Of a stretch of 8,586 bases of DNA, positions 1-6,120 are shown one piece after another (the first letter of the stretch is position 1; every line of letters begins with the position of its first letter). Source of the DNA: Francisellaceae bacterium (lineage in GTDB: Bacteria; Pseudomonadota; Gammaproteobacteria; Berkiellales; Berkiellaceae); NCBI GenBank assembly GCA_023266415.1, contig JAHFQG010000046.1, positions 1 to 8,586 of the forward strand, written 5' to 3'. The notes beneath the pieces are model-generated. The model saw nothing but the letters and a program-made list of their open reading frames with translations. It was not told where the DNA came from and did not search any database. The translations under genes and the position numbers were made by a program.

Positions 1-254
1 TGACCGATAAAGAACTCCAACGTGCTAAAACCTTGTGGTTGGCAAATACCACTTATACCAGTGATTCCGTAGACCAACAAGCCTTGAAAATTGGCGCCTG
101 GGAGAACCTTGGATTGCCATGGGAGACCGCAGACACATTTGATGCCCTCCTTCAAACCATCACCCCAAACGACATTCAGGCGGTCGCCCAACAATATTTG
201 GGCCCCAATAACCGCTCAGTCGGATTTTTAAACCCTGCCTCACAAGGAACTTAA
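1..254 (+). CDS. M16 (pitrilysin-like) zinc peptidase, C-terminal end only
   Basis: This is the last ~84 codons of a gene entering from the left edge; codons are read from position 3 and the stop is TAA at 252-254. An in-frame ATG at 33 is internal, since the frame stays open back to the edge. The peptide has the look of the final helix-rich part of an M16 C-terminal domain, with a conserved-looking WENLGLPWE stretch and an ending of the type 'ITPNDIQAVAQQYLGPNNRSVGFLNP'-like helix then strand. In gammaproteobacteria two M16 genes commonly sit side by side before rsmD, the first carrying the zinc motif HxxEH; that motif would lie upstream of this window, so catalytic status cannot be judged. 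The next M16-like gene begins 1 bp after the stop, so the two products are probably made together and may form a heterodimer. Family assignment rests on the weak C-terminal match plus the neighbour. Confidence 0.8.
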   Translation, partial: TDKELQRAKTLWLANTTYTSDSVDQQALKIGAWENLGLPWETADTFDALLQTITPNDIQAVAQQYLGPNNRSVGFLNPASQGT

Positions 255-255
255 C

Positions 256-1614
256 ATGCGCGCTATCCTGCTTATCGCCAAAATTGTGTTGGCGCCTCTG
301 CTGGTCCTCTCTGTTTGGTGGGGGATCGCCCATTATGCCAAGCCCCCCTTCTTTAAACCTCAAACATCCCAATCACTTTTACGCGCTAAAACCTGGACGC
401 TCAAAAGCGGTATGCAGGTGTATTGGCTACCCGCCACCACACCCCATATGGTAGACATCACCGTGGCTTTCGATGCAGGGAGTCGATACGATGGTGCACT
501 TTTTGGCTTAGCCTCTCTCACCAATCGCCTCTTTTTAGAGGGTACCACCACCCTCAATGCCACCCAATTCAGTGAAGCCATGGCTTCTCTGGGGGCAAAA
601 ACGGGGGCCCAAATGGACCGAGAAATGGCCATGCTTCATCTTCGCACCTTAAGCCAAGAGCCCTATCGCCTAAAAGCCATTGATTTGTTTGTGGATATGC
701 TTTCTCACCCAGGTTTTCGAGCCGAAGATTTGGCCCGACTCCAAAACCAACGCTTGGTCCAGCTTACGGAAGATAACCAACGTCCGGCTCGTTTGGCTGA
801 AAATGCATTTTATAACGCCGTGTTTAACCACACTTCTTATGCGCATTCCCCTCAAGGGACACCCGAGAGCGTACGTGTCATTACCCCGAATCATGTGTTG
901 AATTTTTATCAACAATTTTATACGCCCGAGCACATGACCATTGCCTTTGTGGGAGATATCACGGAAGCAGAAGCCCAAAAAACCGCAGAACAACTAGCCA
1001 ACCAACTTCCTGTGTCTCTTCGTGAATTGCCTCCCTTGCTCGCCTTTACCGCAGCCCCACCAGAGCATCAAAATATTACTTACCCTTCTGAGCAAACCCA
1101 CATTTGGCTGGGAGGGCTTAGTTTAGATCGGTCTGATCCCGATTATATTGCCCTCAGCCTTGGGCAATATATTATGGCCAGTTCAGGCATGAACTCCCTA
1201 CTGTTTGAAGCTGTGCGCAATGAAAAAGGTTTGGCCTATTCCGTGTCTGGCACGCTGACTCCGTTGACTTCTCACAGTTTGTTCACCATTTTTGCCCAAA
1301 CTCGCACCACGGAAGCTCAAGAAACACTGAGTACCATCACGCAAGAACTGGAGCAATTTCTGAAGGAAGGGCCCACCGAAACGCAGCTTTCATTGGCCAA
1401 AGAAAGTTTGATGGGCAGCATGCCTTTGTGGTTCATTGACAACCGAACCATTGCCGATACTTTAGCGTATTTGGGTTTTTACCATCTGCCACTTGATTAT
1501 TACGATACCGAAATGGTCCGTCTCAACGCCACCTCAGCCAAAGAGGTTCAAACCGCTTGGCAAAAACATATCCATCCCAATCAATTTACTATCATCACGG
1601 TAGGGCAGCCATGA
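256..1614 (+). CDS. M16-like protein, membrane-anchored, zinc motif lost
   Basis: A 452-residue member of the M16B (pitrilysin/processing-peptidase) family. Residues 3-24 are hydrophobic and form a signal peptide or N-terminal membrane anchor, placing the protein in the periplasm or inner-membrane face. The N-terminal M16 domain runs from about 43 to 240 and the second from about 270 to 450. At the site where active members carry HxxEH, residues 84-97 read GLASLTNRLFLEGT: both histidines and the glutamate are gone. The second domain keeps the R/Y pair of the family (R321 and Y328 in VRNEKGLAYSV). In known bacterial M16B heterodimers one subunit supplies zinc and the other the R/Y pair, so this is likely the non-zinc partner of the upstream gene product. 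The ATG follows that gene's stop by 1 bp, with AAGGA at 244-248 spaced 7 nt. The substrate is unknown. The 3' end overlaps rsmD as ATGA. Confidence 0.9.
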   Translation: MRAILLIAKIVLAPLLVLSVWWGIAHYAKPPFFKPQTSQSLLRAKTWTLKSGMQVYWLPATTPHMVDITVAFDAGSRYDGALFGLASLTNRLFLEGTTTLNATQFSEAMASLGAKTGAQMDREMAMLHLRTLSQEPYRLKAIDLFVDMLSHPGFRAEDLARLQNQRLVQLTEDNQRPARLAENAFYNAVFNHTSYAHSPQGTPESVRVITPNHVLNFYQQFYTPEHMTIAFVGDITEAEAQKTAEQLANQLPVSLRELPPLLAFTAAPPEHQNITYPSEQTHIWLGGLSLDRSDPDYIALSLGQYIMASSGMNSLLFEAVRNEKGLAYSVSGTLTPLTSHSLFTIFAQTRTTEAQETLSTITQELEQFLKEGPTETQLSLAKESLMGSMPLWFIDNRTIADTLAYLGFYHLPLDYYDTEMVRLNATSAKEVQTAWQKHIHPNQFTIITVGQP

Positions 1615-2150
1615 TTCGTATTATTGGAGGGCAATTTCGAGGGCGTAAAATCCCTGTGCCACCCACCGCTCGCCCAACGCCCGATCGGGTGCGGGAGACT
1701 TTATTTAATTGGCTCAGTGCCTCTGTTGAAGGCGCTCGATGCTTGGATTTGTTTGCAGGCAGTGGTGCTTTGGGGCTAGAAGCCCTATCCCGTGGGGCCC
1801 GATGGGTAACTTTTTGCGATAAAACCCGAGCGGTGGCTCTGCATTTACAAGCCCAAACGGAACGTCTTTCTATTGTTGATGTATGTGATATCTCTTGTGG
1901 AGATGCGGAGCGTTTCTTAAAAATCCCTGTCACAGAGCCTTATGATATTGTGTTTTGTGATCCCCCTTTTCGGCAAGATTGGGGCCCTAAGTTGCTTGCC
2001 TTATTACCTGCACATATGGCGTCTCAGGGCCTGCTTTACTTAGAAACAGAAGCTGACACCCTACTGGATATCCCCCCTGATTGGGTGGTTCTGAAAGAAA
2101 AAACCGCGGGGCAAGTCAGGTATCAATTGTTAATGAGACAGGCATTATGA
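1611..2150 (+). CDS. rsmD: 16S rRNA (guanine(966)-N(2))-methyltransferase RsmD
   Basis: A 179-residue protein of the usual RsmD length. It uses S-adenosylmethionine to methylate N2 of G966 of 16S rRNA in the assembled small subunit, in the cytoplasm. Visible signatures are the N-terminal IGGQFRGRKIPVP stretch, RPTPDRVRETLFNWL at 21-35, the SAM-binding loop DLFAGSGALGLEALSRGA at 46-63, and the catalytic DPPF motif at 117-120. The start was set at ATG 1611 because it overlaps the upstream stop (ATGA) and matches the family's MxRIIGG opening; a further 18 codons upstream are open but lie inside the previous gene. The stop overlaps the cca start in the same ATGA manner, so all these genes are probably translationally coupled. 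In many gammaproteobacteria coaD follows rsmD; here cca follows instead. Confidence 0.96.
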   Translation: MIRIIGGQFRGRKIPVPPTARPTPDRVRETLFNWLSASVEGARCLDLFAGSGALGLEALSRGARWVTFCDKTRAVALHLQAQTERLSIVDVCDISCGDAERFLKIPVTEPYDIVFCDPPFRQDWGPKLLALLPAHMASQGLLYLETEADTLLDIPPDWVVLKEKTAGQVRYQLLMRQAL

Positions 2151-3382
2151 AAGTGTATTGTGTGGGCGGCGCGGTTCGGGACGAGCTTCTGGGCCTACCT
2201 ATCACCGATCGAGATTGGGTGGTGGTAGGAGAAACCCCGGACAAAATGCTTTCCTTAGGGTTTAAGCAGGTGGGCAAAGATTTTCCTGTCTTTTTACATC
2301 CGGATACTCAGGAAGAATATGCTTTAGCCCGAACTGAAAAAAAGGTAGGGCCGGGGTATCAGGGCTTTATATGCCATGCCGATCCGTCCGTAACCCTAGA
2401 AGAAGACTTAGCCCGACGCGATTTAACCATTAATGCCATGGCCCGTACATCTGATGGTACCCTAATAGATCCTTTTCACGGCCAACAAGACCTTCAAAAC
2501 CGCTTACTCCGCCATGTCTCCCCCGCCTTTTCGGAAGATCCACTCCGAGTTCTGCGGGTGGCCCGATTTATGGCCCGTTATACCCATTTAGGGTTTCGGG
2601 TAACGGAAGAGACGTTGGCGTTGATGCAAAGCATGGCAAAGGAATTAACAGCTCTTTCTGCAGAGCGGGTGTGGATGGAATTGGAAAAAGCCTTAGCAGC
2701 GCCAGCGCCTCAAGCATTTATTCAAACTTTGCGGGCTTGCAATGCATTATGCCTGGTATTGCCCGAAATTGATGCTTTATATGGTGTGCCTCAACCCCTC
2801 AAACATCACCCTGAGGGGGATACGGGTAAGCACATTGAATTAGTTTTAGAACAAGCGGCTAAATTATCGCCTGAACCGGTGGTCCGCTTTGCGGCACTGA
2901 TGCACGATGTGGGGAAAGGCACCACCCCACCTGATTTATGGCCCAAGCACCATGGGCATGAAGAGCGCGGGGTTACGTTGGTCAAAAAGTGTTGTGAGCG
3001 GCTGAAAGTCCCCCATCATTTTACAGCATTGGCGTTAGCGGTAACGCAATATCATGGATTGGTGTATCGTATTCAAGAGCTTCGTCCTGCCACCGTGCTC
3101 AAAGTGCTGTCTCGGGTAGATGCTTTTCGCCGCCCTGAACGGCTCCCTTTGTTTTTACAAGCCTGTGAAGCCGATTTCAGAGGCCGACCGGGGTTTGAAA
3201 CCAAACCTGATATAGTGTCGAATGTGTGGATGCGCTGCTTTGAAGCTGCCCAAGCGGTGGATGTTAAAGCCCACATCACCCCCACTATGACCGGCCCAGA
3301 TATCGAACAAATCGTGCAGAGGCTCCGGGGGGAAGCCATTGGAAGCGTTAAGAGGCTTTTGGCCCCAGATTCGGGGATTTAG
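2147..3382 (+). CDS. cca: Multifunctional CCA-adding enzyme (tRNA nucleotidyltransferase, HD-domain type)
   Basis: A 411-residue class II CCA-adding enzyme that builds or repairs the 3' CCA end of tRNA from CTP and ATP. The opening matches the E. coli-type enzyme: GGAVRD at 7-12 and the metal-binding pair D21/D23 in TDRDWVVVG. RRDLTINAMA at 90-99 and the DPLRVLRVARF segment at 131-141 are the usual nucleotide-selection region. The C-terminal half has an HD phosphohydrolase domain, with HPEGDTGKH at 221-229, MHDVGK at 252-257 and KHHGHEERG at 267-275; in E. coli this domain carries 2',3'-cyclic phosphodiesterase, 2'-nucleotidase and phosphatase activity. Start ATG 2147 overlaps the rsmD stop (ATGA); a longer frame opening at 2081 would add 22 non-homologous residues inside rsmD and was not used. 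The last 35 bp overlap, tail to tail, the gene on the opposite strand. No intrinsic terminator is visible after the stop. Confidence 0.97.
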   Translation: MKVYCVGGAVRDELLGLPITDRDWVVVGETPDKMLSLGFKQVGKDFPVFLHPDTQEEYALARTEKKVGPGYQGFICHADPSVTLEEDLARRDLTINAMARTSDGTLIDPFHGQQDLQNRLLRHVSPAFSEDPLRVLRVARFMARYTHLGFRVTEETLALMQSMAKELTALSAERVWMELEKALAAPAPQAFIQTLRACNALCLVLPEIDALYGVPQPLKHHPEGDTGKHIELVLEQAAKLSPEPVVRFAALMHDVGKGTTPPDLWPKHHGHEERGVTLVKKCCERLKVPHHFTALALAVTQYHGLVYRIQELRPATVLKVLSRVDAFRRPERLPLFLQACEADFRGRPGFETKPDIVSNVWMRCFEAAQAVDVKAHITPTMTGPDIEQIVQRLRGEAIGSVKRLLAPDSGI

Positions 3383-5435
3383 GAGGAACCCAGGGCTTTA
3401 TTTTGGCACAGGGCTCGGATAATGACATTGGGCCACTAAAAATCACTGCTGGCGGCGTCGTTTGTGCCTCCTTTTGGCTTTTTGCTGCCTCATACGCTTC
3501 CTGAGTTTTTGTGGTGGCAACTTTCCCCGCCTCGACTTTTAAATGGGCAAGAGCGCTATCCGTCATAGACTCATACGAGACATAGGATGTGTTCTTTGCA
3601 AGAAGGTCTGATTTTGTTTTATACTCATATGCAAAACCAACATTTTTTTGATATAATGGCTGTTTTTCTTGCCCATTCCTTTCCAAAAAACCCACTAAAA
3701 ACCATAGATCTCCATTTGTTTTATCAAACAAATACTGATCTTTTAATTCTGCTTTATTGGACAATAATTTTCCATCTTTTCCTATTTCAATGTCATAAGA
3801 GACTCTATCTCCAGGCTTAAAGCTGCTTTTAATTTTTTCTGGCACTTTGTTAAATACAGTACTTGTGGAAAATACAGTACTGCCATCCGGTTTCGTAATC
3901 TTATGAGCTAACTGAATGAGTCCTTCCGCACCGAAAGTTTCATCATGAACTATATTGACAAAAGCTGTCCCATCTCGTTCCTGCCTAACATACATCAGTG
4001 GGAATTGACCAATTGGTTTATGCCCATTTACTTCAGCATTAGCCCCCTGTGCTTGCAAAAAAGCAATATGTGCATCTGATAGATAGGGAACGCTAAATTT
4101 CACTGCTTTTTTCGCTTGAAGGTCTTTAATCTGTTTAATTTCTTCATCAGTTTTTCCGTTTTTGAGTGCGGATATATCACCTAGAAGAGTCAAATCAAGA
4201 TAATTTGTACCCGTCATGAAAGACATATTTGGCAAAGCCGCCACCTGCGCAAGAACCTCTGCTCTTTTTTCTTGCTCTCGTTGCTCTTTCGTCTGAATCC
4301 ATGGGAATGTATGCTCAAGAGAAAATGTTTGTTTGCCTTCAAACATGGCTACCAAGCTTGCAACGGGGGATGGAGATTTTGCAATTTGGTTAACTGTCTT
4401 TTCGAGGAATTCAGGATTAATACTCTTCCCATCAGCTGCAGCCGCTCCCGGAAAAAACTCAAGGCGTTCTTTTAAAGATTCATCCCCCATCCCCCCATGA
4501 GCCCGTATCAATTTACCTGATGGGTCTATTACCTTGCAACAACCCCAATAACTTGTCAAGGCACGTTGAAAATCACCTGTTTCTTCAGAAACATAATTTA
4601 AAAATCCTTTTAAAAACTGTTCGTTTTTCTCCAGAGTTTGTCCAGTCGCTTTGGCATATTCCGCTTGAAGGTTAGAAAACAGTTCTTCGGAGCCCATTGT
4701 TTTGACACAAATATACTCAAGATAAGCTATTCGAATCTCCAAATTAGACAGTTTTTTCTCAGAAATGTGCTTGTCGACTAACTTTCTCTTTTTGATTTCA
4801 CTTAGCACGTACTCTTCTTTTGCTTTTGCTTTTTCTTTTGGGTCCTTGTCTTTAAAATTCTCCTCAAATCCTTTCTCCCCCTGGATATCCTTTCGGATCA
4901 AAAAATCCTGGAAAGTTTCTACTGTTGGCGGCCACCATGGACGGCTGTTTTCAAAAACAGCCAACTGTCTAATCGCCTCTGTGTTTTTATTGCGAGCTTC
5001 TTCAAATCGCCTGTATATCATATCTCTGTTGCCAGCAACCACATGCACTCTACCCGAAAATTGGTCGGATATTTTGGGAATAAAATTCATTAGAAAAACA
5101 TTAGAAGATGGTGTTTTTGCATTTTGCTTCAAAAACCTGTCTGGGCTTCCCTCAATATTGTTCCCAAACATATCCCCAACAAACGTCAAAGAAACGCTGT
5201 TTGGTATTGAAAAATCTTTAATGCCAATTATGCTTCCCTCTGAATCCTTGTCGATCTCAAACTTTACTCCAGCTGGCTCGTATTGCTTAAGAATATCTAT
5301 CAGCTTTCCTATGTTTCCTTCTATGTCAGGAAAAATAATTTCTATTTTTGAACTTTCTGGCATTTTTAATGCGTGTGGCATAATGATTTTCCTTGCAAAT
5401 TCCCCTTGCTCCAAATACTTCCCTCTAAGGTACAT
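3348..5435 (-). CDS. Divergent calcineurin-like (PPP-type) metallophosphoesterase, possible secreted effector
   Basis: A 695-residue protein showing, in order, spaced remnants of the PPP phosphatase signature: IIFPDIEGNIGKLIDILK (33-50, where GDxHG is usual), FVGDMF (85-90, the GD motif), VAGNRD (133-138, where GNHE/D is usual), RAHGG (311-315) and NGHKP (470-474). Metal ligand candidates are D37, D88, N136, H313 and H472; the first-motif His is Glu39 and the catalytic His of GNHE is Arg137. Between GNRD and AHGG lies a ~170-residue insertion with a Lys/Glu-rich helical part (about 190-235). A C-terminal extension of ~220 residues ends in a Pro-rich tail. No signal peptide or membrane segment is seen. 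The family includes the Legionella Dot/Icm effectors WipA and WipB, but assignment to them is inference. The long start (5433-5435) overlaps the upstream stop as TAATG but lacks a Shine-Dalgarno; ATG at 5379-5381 has AAGGA 8 nt upstream and would give 677 residues. The gene is A+T-rich against its neighbours. Confidence 0.8.
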   Translation of the reverse strand: MYLRGKYLEQGEFARKIIMPHALKMPESSKIEIIFPDIEGNIGKLIDILKQYEPAGVKFEIDKDSEGSIIGIKDFSIPNSVSLTFVGDMFGNNIEGSPDRFLKQNAKTPSSNVFLMNFIPKISDQFSGRVHVVAGNRDMIYRRFEEARNKNTEAIRQLAVFENSRPWWPPTVETFQDFLIRKDIQGEKGFEENFKDKDPKEKAKAKEEYVLSEIKKRKLVDKHISEKKLSNLEIRIAYLEYICVKTMGSEELFSNLQAEYAKATGQTLEKNEQFLKGFLNYVSEETGDFQRALTSYWGCCKVIDPSGKLIRAHGGMGDESLKERLEFFPGAAAADGKSINPEFLEKTVNQIAKSPSPVASLVAMFEGKQTFSLEHTFPWIQTKEQREQEKRAEVLAQVAALPNMSFMTGTNYLDLTLLGDISALKNGKTDEEIKQIKDLQAKKAVKFSVPYLSDAHIAFLQAQGANAEVNGHKPIGQFPLMYVRQERDGTAFVNIVHDETFGAEGLIQLAHKITKPDGSTVFSTSTVFNKVPEKIKSSFKPGDRVSYDIEIGKDGKLLSNKAELKDQYLFDKTNGDLWFLVGFLERNGQEKQPLYQKNVGFAYEYKTKSDLLAKNTSYVSYESMTDSALAHLKVEAGKVATTKTQEAYEAAKSQKEAQTTPPAVIFSGPMSLSEPCAKIKPWVPPKSPNLGPKAS

Positions 5436-5797
5436 TAATGTTTAAATTTAGGCTTGCTTGGCTTGTTTGATTTGATTGATTCCAAACATTCTTTTATATT
5501 ATCCTCTGGTATTTTCAATGTGTCTGTTAGAAATTTTTCAATATTTTCCTGCGCGATAGTCGTTTCACAAAGATTCCCTTTTGGGCCTCGAAGAGTGGAT
5601 GAACTTAGAGCCGGGTGTGGAGCGACAGTTCTCTGTGTAACCCGTATAGCGCAGTCCATATTCTCAAAAACCAGCTTCAATCCCCCTTGTTCGTTCAGGG
5701 ATACGGACTGTAAATCAGTCGTGCCCTTCAAAAGAGGGCTCCACTTTGTTAATTTGGCACTCGGATCAGAAAAATCACTCTTATCAAGCTCTGGCAT
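5435..5797 (-). CDS. Hypothetical protein, first gene of the phosphoesterase pair
   Basis: A 120-residue protein that I do not recognise. It is acidic at the N-terminus (ELDKSDFSDPSAK), has a probable strand-rich middle (LKLVFENMDCAIRVTQRTV, about 41-59), a segment of low complexity character (PHPALSSSTLRGPKGN, about 60-75) and a helical C-terminus (about 82-108) ending in a basic tail. The start has a purine-rich GAGGGGGG ribosome binding site (5803-5810) 5 nt upstream. Its stop TAA shares one base with the ATG of the phosphoesterase gene, suggesting coupled translation and a shared role such as chaperone, adaptor or regulator; that role is inference. An open frame of similar size exists on the opposite strand (5454-5819), but it lacks a partner gene or recognisable protein features, so the minus-strand reading is preferred. 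The middle of the gene (about 5570-5720) is visibly richer in G+C than either end. Confidence 0.6.
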   Translation of the reverse strand: MPELDKSDFSDPSAKLTKWSPLLKGTTDLQSVSLNEQGGLKLVFENMDCAIRVTQRTVAPHPALSSSTLRGPKGNLCETTIAQENIEKFLTDTLKIPEDNIKECLESIKSNKPSKPKFKH

Positions 5798-5815
5798 AAA
5801 TGCCCCCCTCTTTGT

Positions 5816-5834
5816 ATAGGAAGATATATCCTAT
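5816..5834. repeat. Short inverted repeat in the leader of the 120-aa gene
   Basis: ATAGGA (5816-5821) and TCCTAT (5829-5834) are perfect 6-bp inverted arms around a 7-bp spacer, about 20 bp upstream of the minus-strand start codon at 5797 and close to its ribosome binding site (5803-5810). It could be a weak leader hairpin or part of an operator. The stem is short and A/T-rich, so function is uncertain. Confidence 0.3.
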
Positions 5835-5848
5835 TCAGAGTGTAGACC

Positions 5849-5878
5849 ATTTTAGGTTATTTTTCTGACATATATCCA
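5849..5878 (-). promoter_or_regulatory. Possible promoter for the minus-strand gene pair
   Basis: On the minus strand, TGGATA (5878-5873, 4 of 6 against TTGACA) is followed after 18 bp by TAAAAT (5854-5849, 5 of 6 against TATAAT). Transcription would start near 5842, giving a leader of about 45 nt before the ATG at 5797. The region is A+T-rich, so such matches are cheap; this is a tentative call. Confidence 0.35.
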
Positions 5879-5884
5879 TATATG
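5869..5884. promoter_or_regulatory. 16-bp perfect palindrome, possible operator
   Basis: CATATAT-CC-ATATATG has two perfect 7-bp arms around a 2-bp centre. It overlaps the -35 element of the tentative promoter for the 120-aa/phosphoesterase pair, a position suited to a repressor or activator site. No regulator gene is visible in the window, and A/T-rich palindromes can occur by chance. Confidence 0.35.
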
Positions 5885-5952
5885 CAAAAAAATCCTATTT
5901 TCATGCCAGATAGATACTATTGGCCTTGTTGCATGAATGGCCATGTTTCCAC

Positions 5953-6024
5953 GTCATCCCGAACATTGTGAGGGATCTCCTAAGAGTGGCATAGAGGGAG
6001 ATCCCTCGCTACGCTCGGGATGAC
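5953..6024. repeat. Long imperfect hairpin inside the MITE-like element
   Basis: Arms 5953-5980 and 5997-6024 are 28 bp each and match at 24 positions when one is reverse-complemented, around a 16-nt loop. The outer parts GTCATCCCGA and AGGGATCTCC are perfect; the four differences cluster in the middle. Sequences of the GTCATCCCGA...GGGATCTC type are common as dispersed palindromic repeats in bacterial genomes (general knowledge). There is no T-run after it, so it is not a standard terminator. Confidence 0.75.
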
Positions 6025-6062
6025 GGGCTACGCTCGGAATAACGGGCTACGCTCGGGATGAC
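6008..6062. repeat. Three 19-bp tandem units
   Basis: The unit GCTACGCTCGGGATGACGG occurs at 6008-6026, again at 6027-6045 with two changes (GGAATAAC for GGGATGAC), and at 6046-6062 in a copy lacking the final GG. The first copy is also part of the right arm of the long hairpin, so the array probably arose by repeated duplication of that arm. Confidence 0.85.
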
Positions 6063-6087
6063 TTAACAAAATATATACTACGGGCAA

Positions 6088-6120
6088 CTGGATGCCAGTT
6101 TTCACTGGCATGACATCCAG
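6088..6120. repeat. Second hairpin inside the MITE-like element
   Basis: ATGCCAGT (6092-6099) and ACTGGCAT (6104-6111) form a perfect 8-bp stem with a TTTC loop. CTGG (6088-6091) and CCAG (6117-6120) can extend it past a 5-nt bulge. It lies just inside the right terminal repeat and lacks a following T-run. Confidence 0.6.

Noticed and set aside
1557..1610. Longer N-terminus for RsmD
   Set aside because: The 18 extra codons lie within the M16-like gene; the family begins at the IRIIGG region and ATG 1611 overlaps the upstream stop.
2081..2146. Longer N-terminus for Cca
   Set aside because: The extra 22 residues lie inside rsmD and do not fit the family, whose members begin at MKxYxVGGAVRD; ATG 2147 with the ATGA overlap is better.
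4765..5445. 226-codon open frame on the + strand opposite the phosphoesterase
   Set aside because: Its product is a Phe/Ser/Leu-rich run typical of the antisense of a Lys/Glu-rich coding region. The opposite strand has a coherent motif order, so this is a shadow.
5695..5760. tRNA-Tyr gene
   Set aside because: Only an anticodon-arm-like segment with one mismatch is present; no acceptor stem, D arm or TTCRA T-loop can be drawn.
5454..5819. 121-codon open frame on the + strand opposite the 120-aa gene
   Set aside because: It has no good ribosome binding site and no recognisable protein features. The minus-strand frame has a purine-rich RBS and a stop/start overlap with the next gene. Not fully excluded.
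5953..6024. Intrinsic terminator
   Set aside because: The stem is long but imperfect, has a 16-nt loop and no following T-run on either strand; it is better explained as part of a repeat element.
6008..6062. CRISPR array
   Set aside because: The three 19-bp units are directly adjacent with no spacers and no cas genes are nearby.
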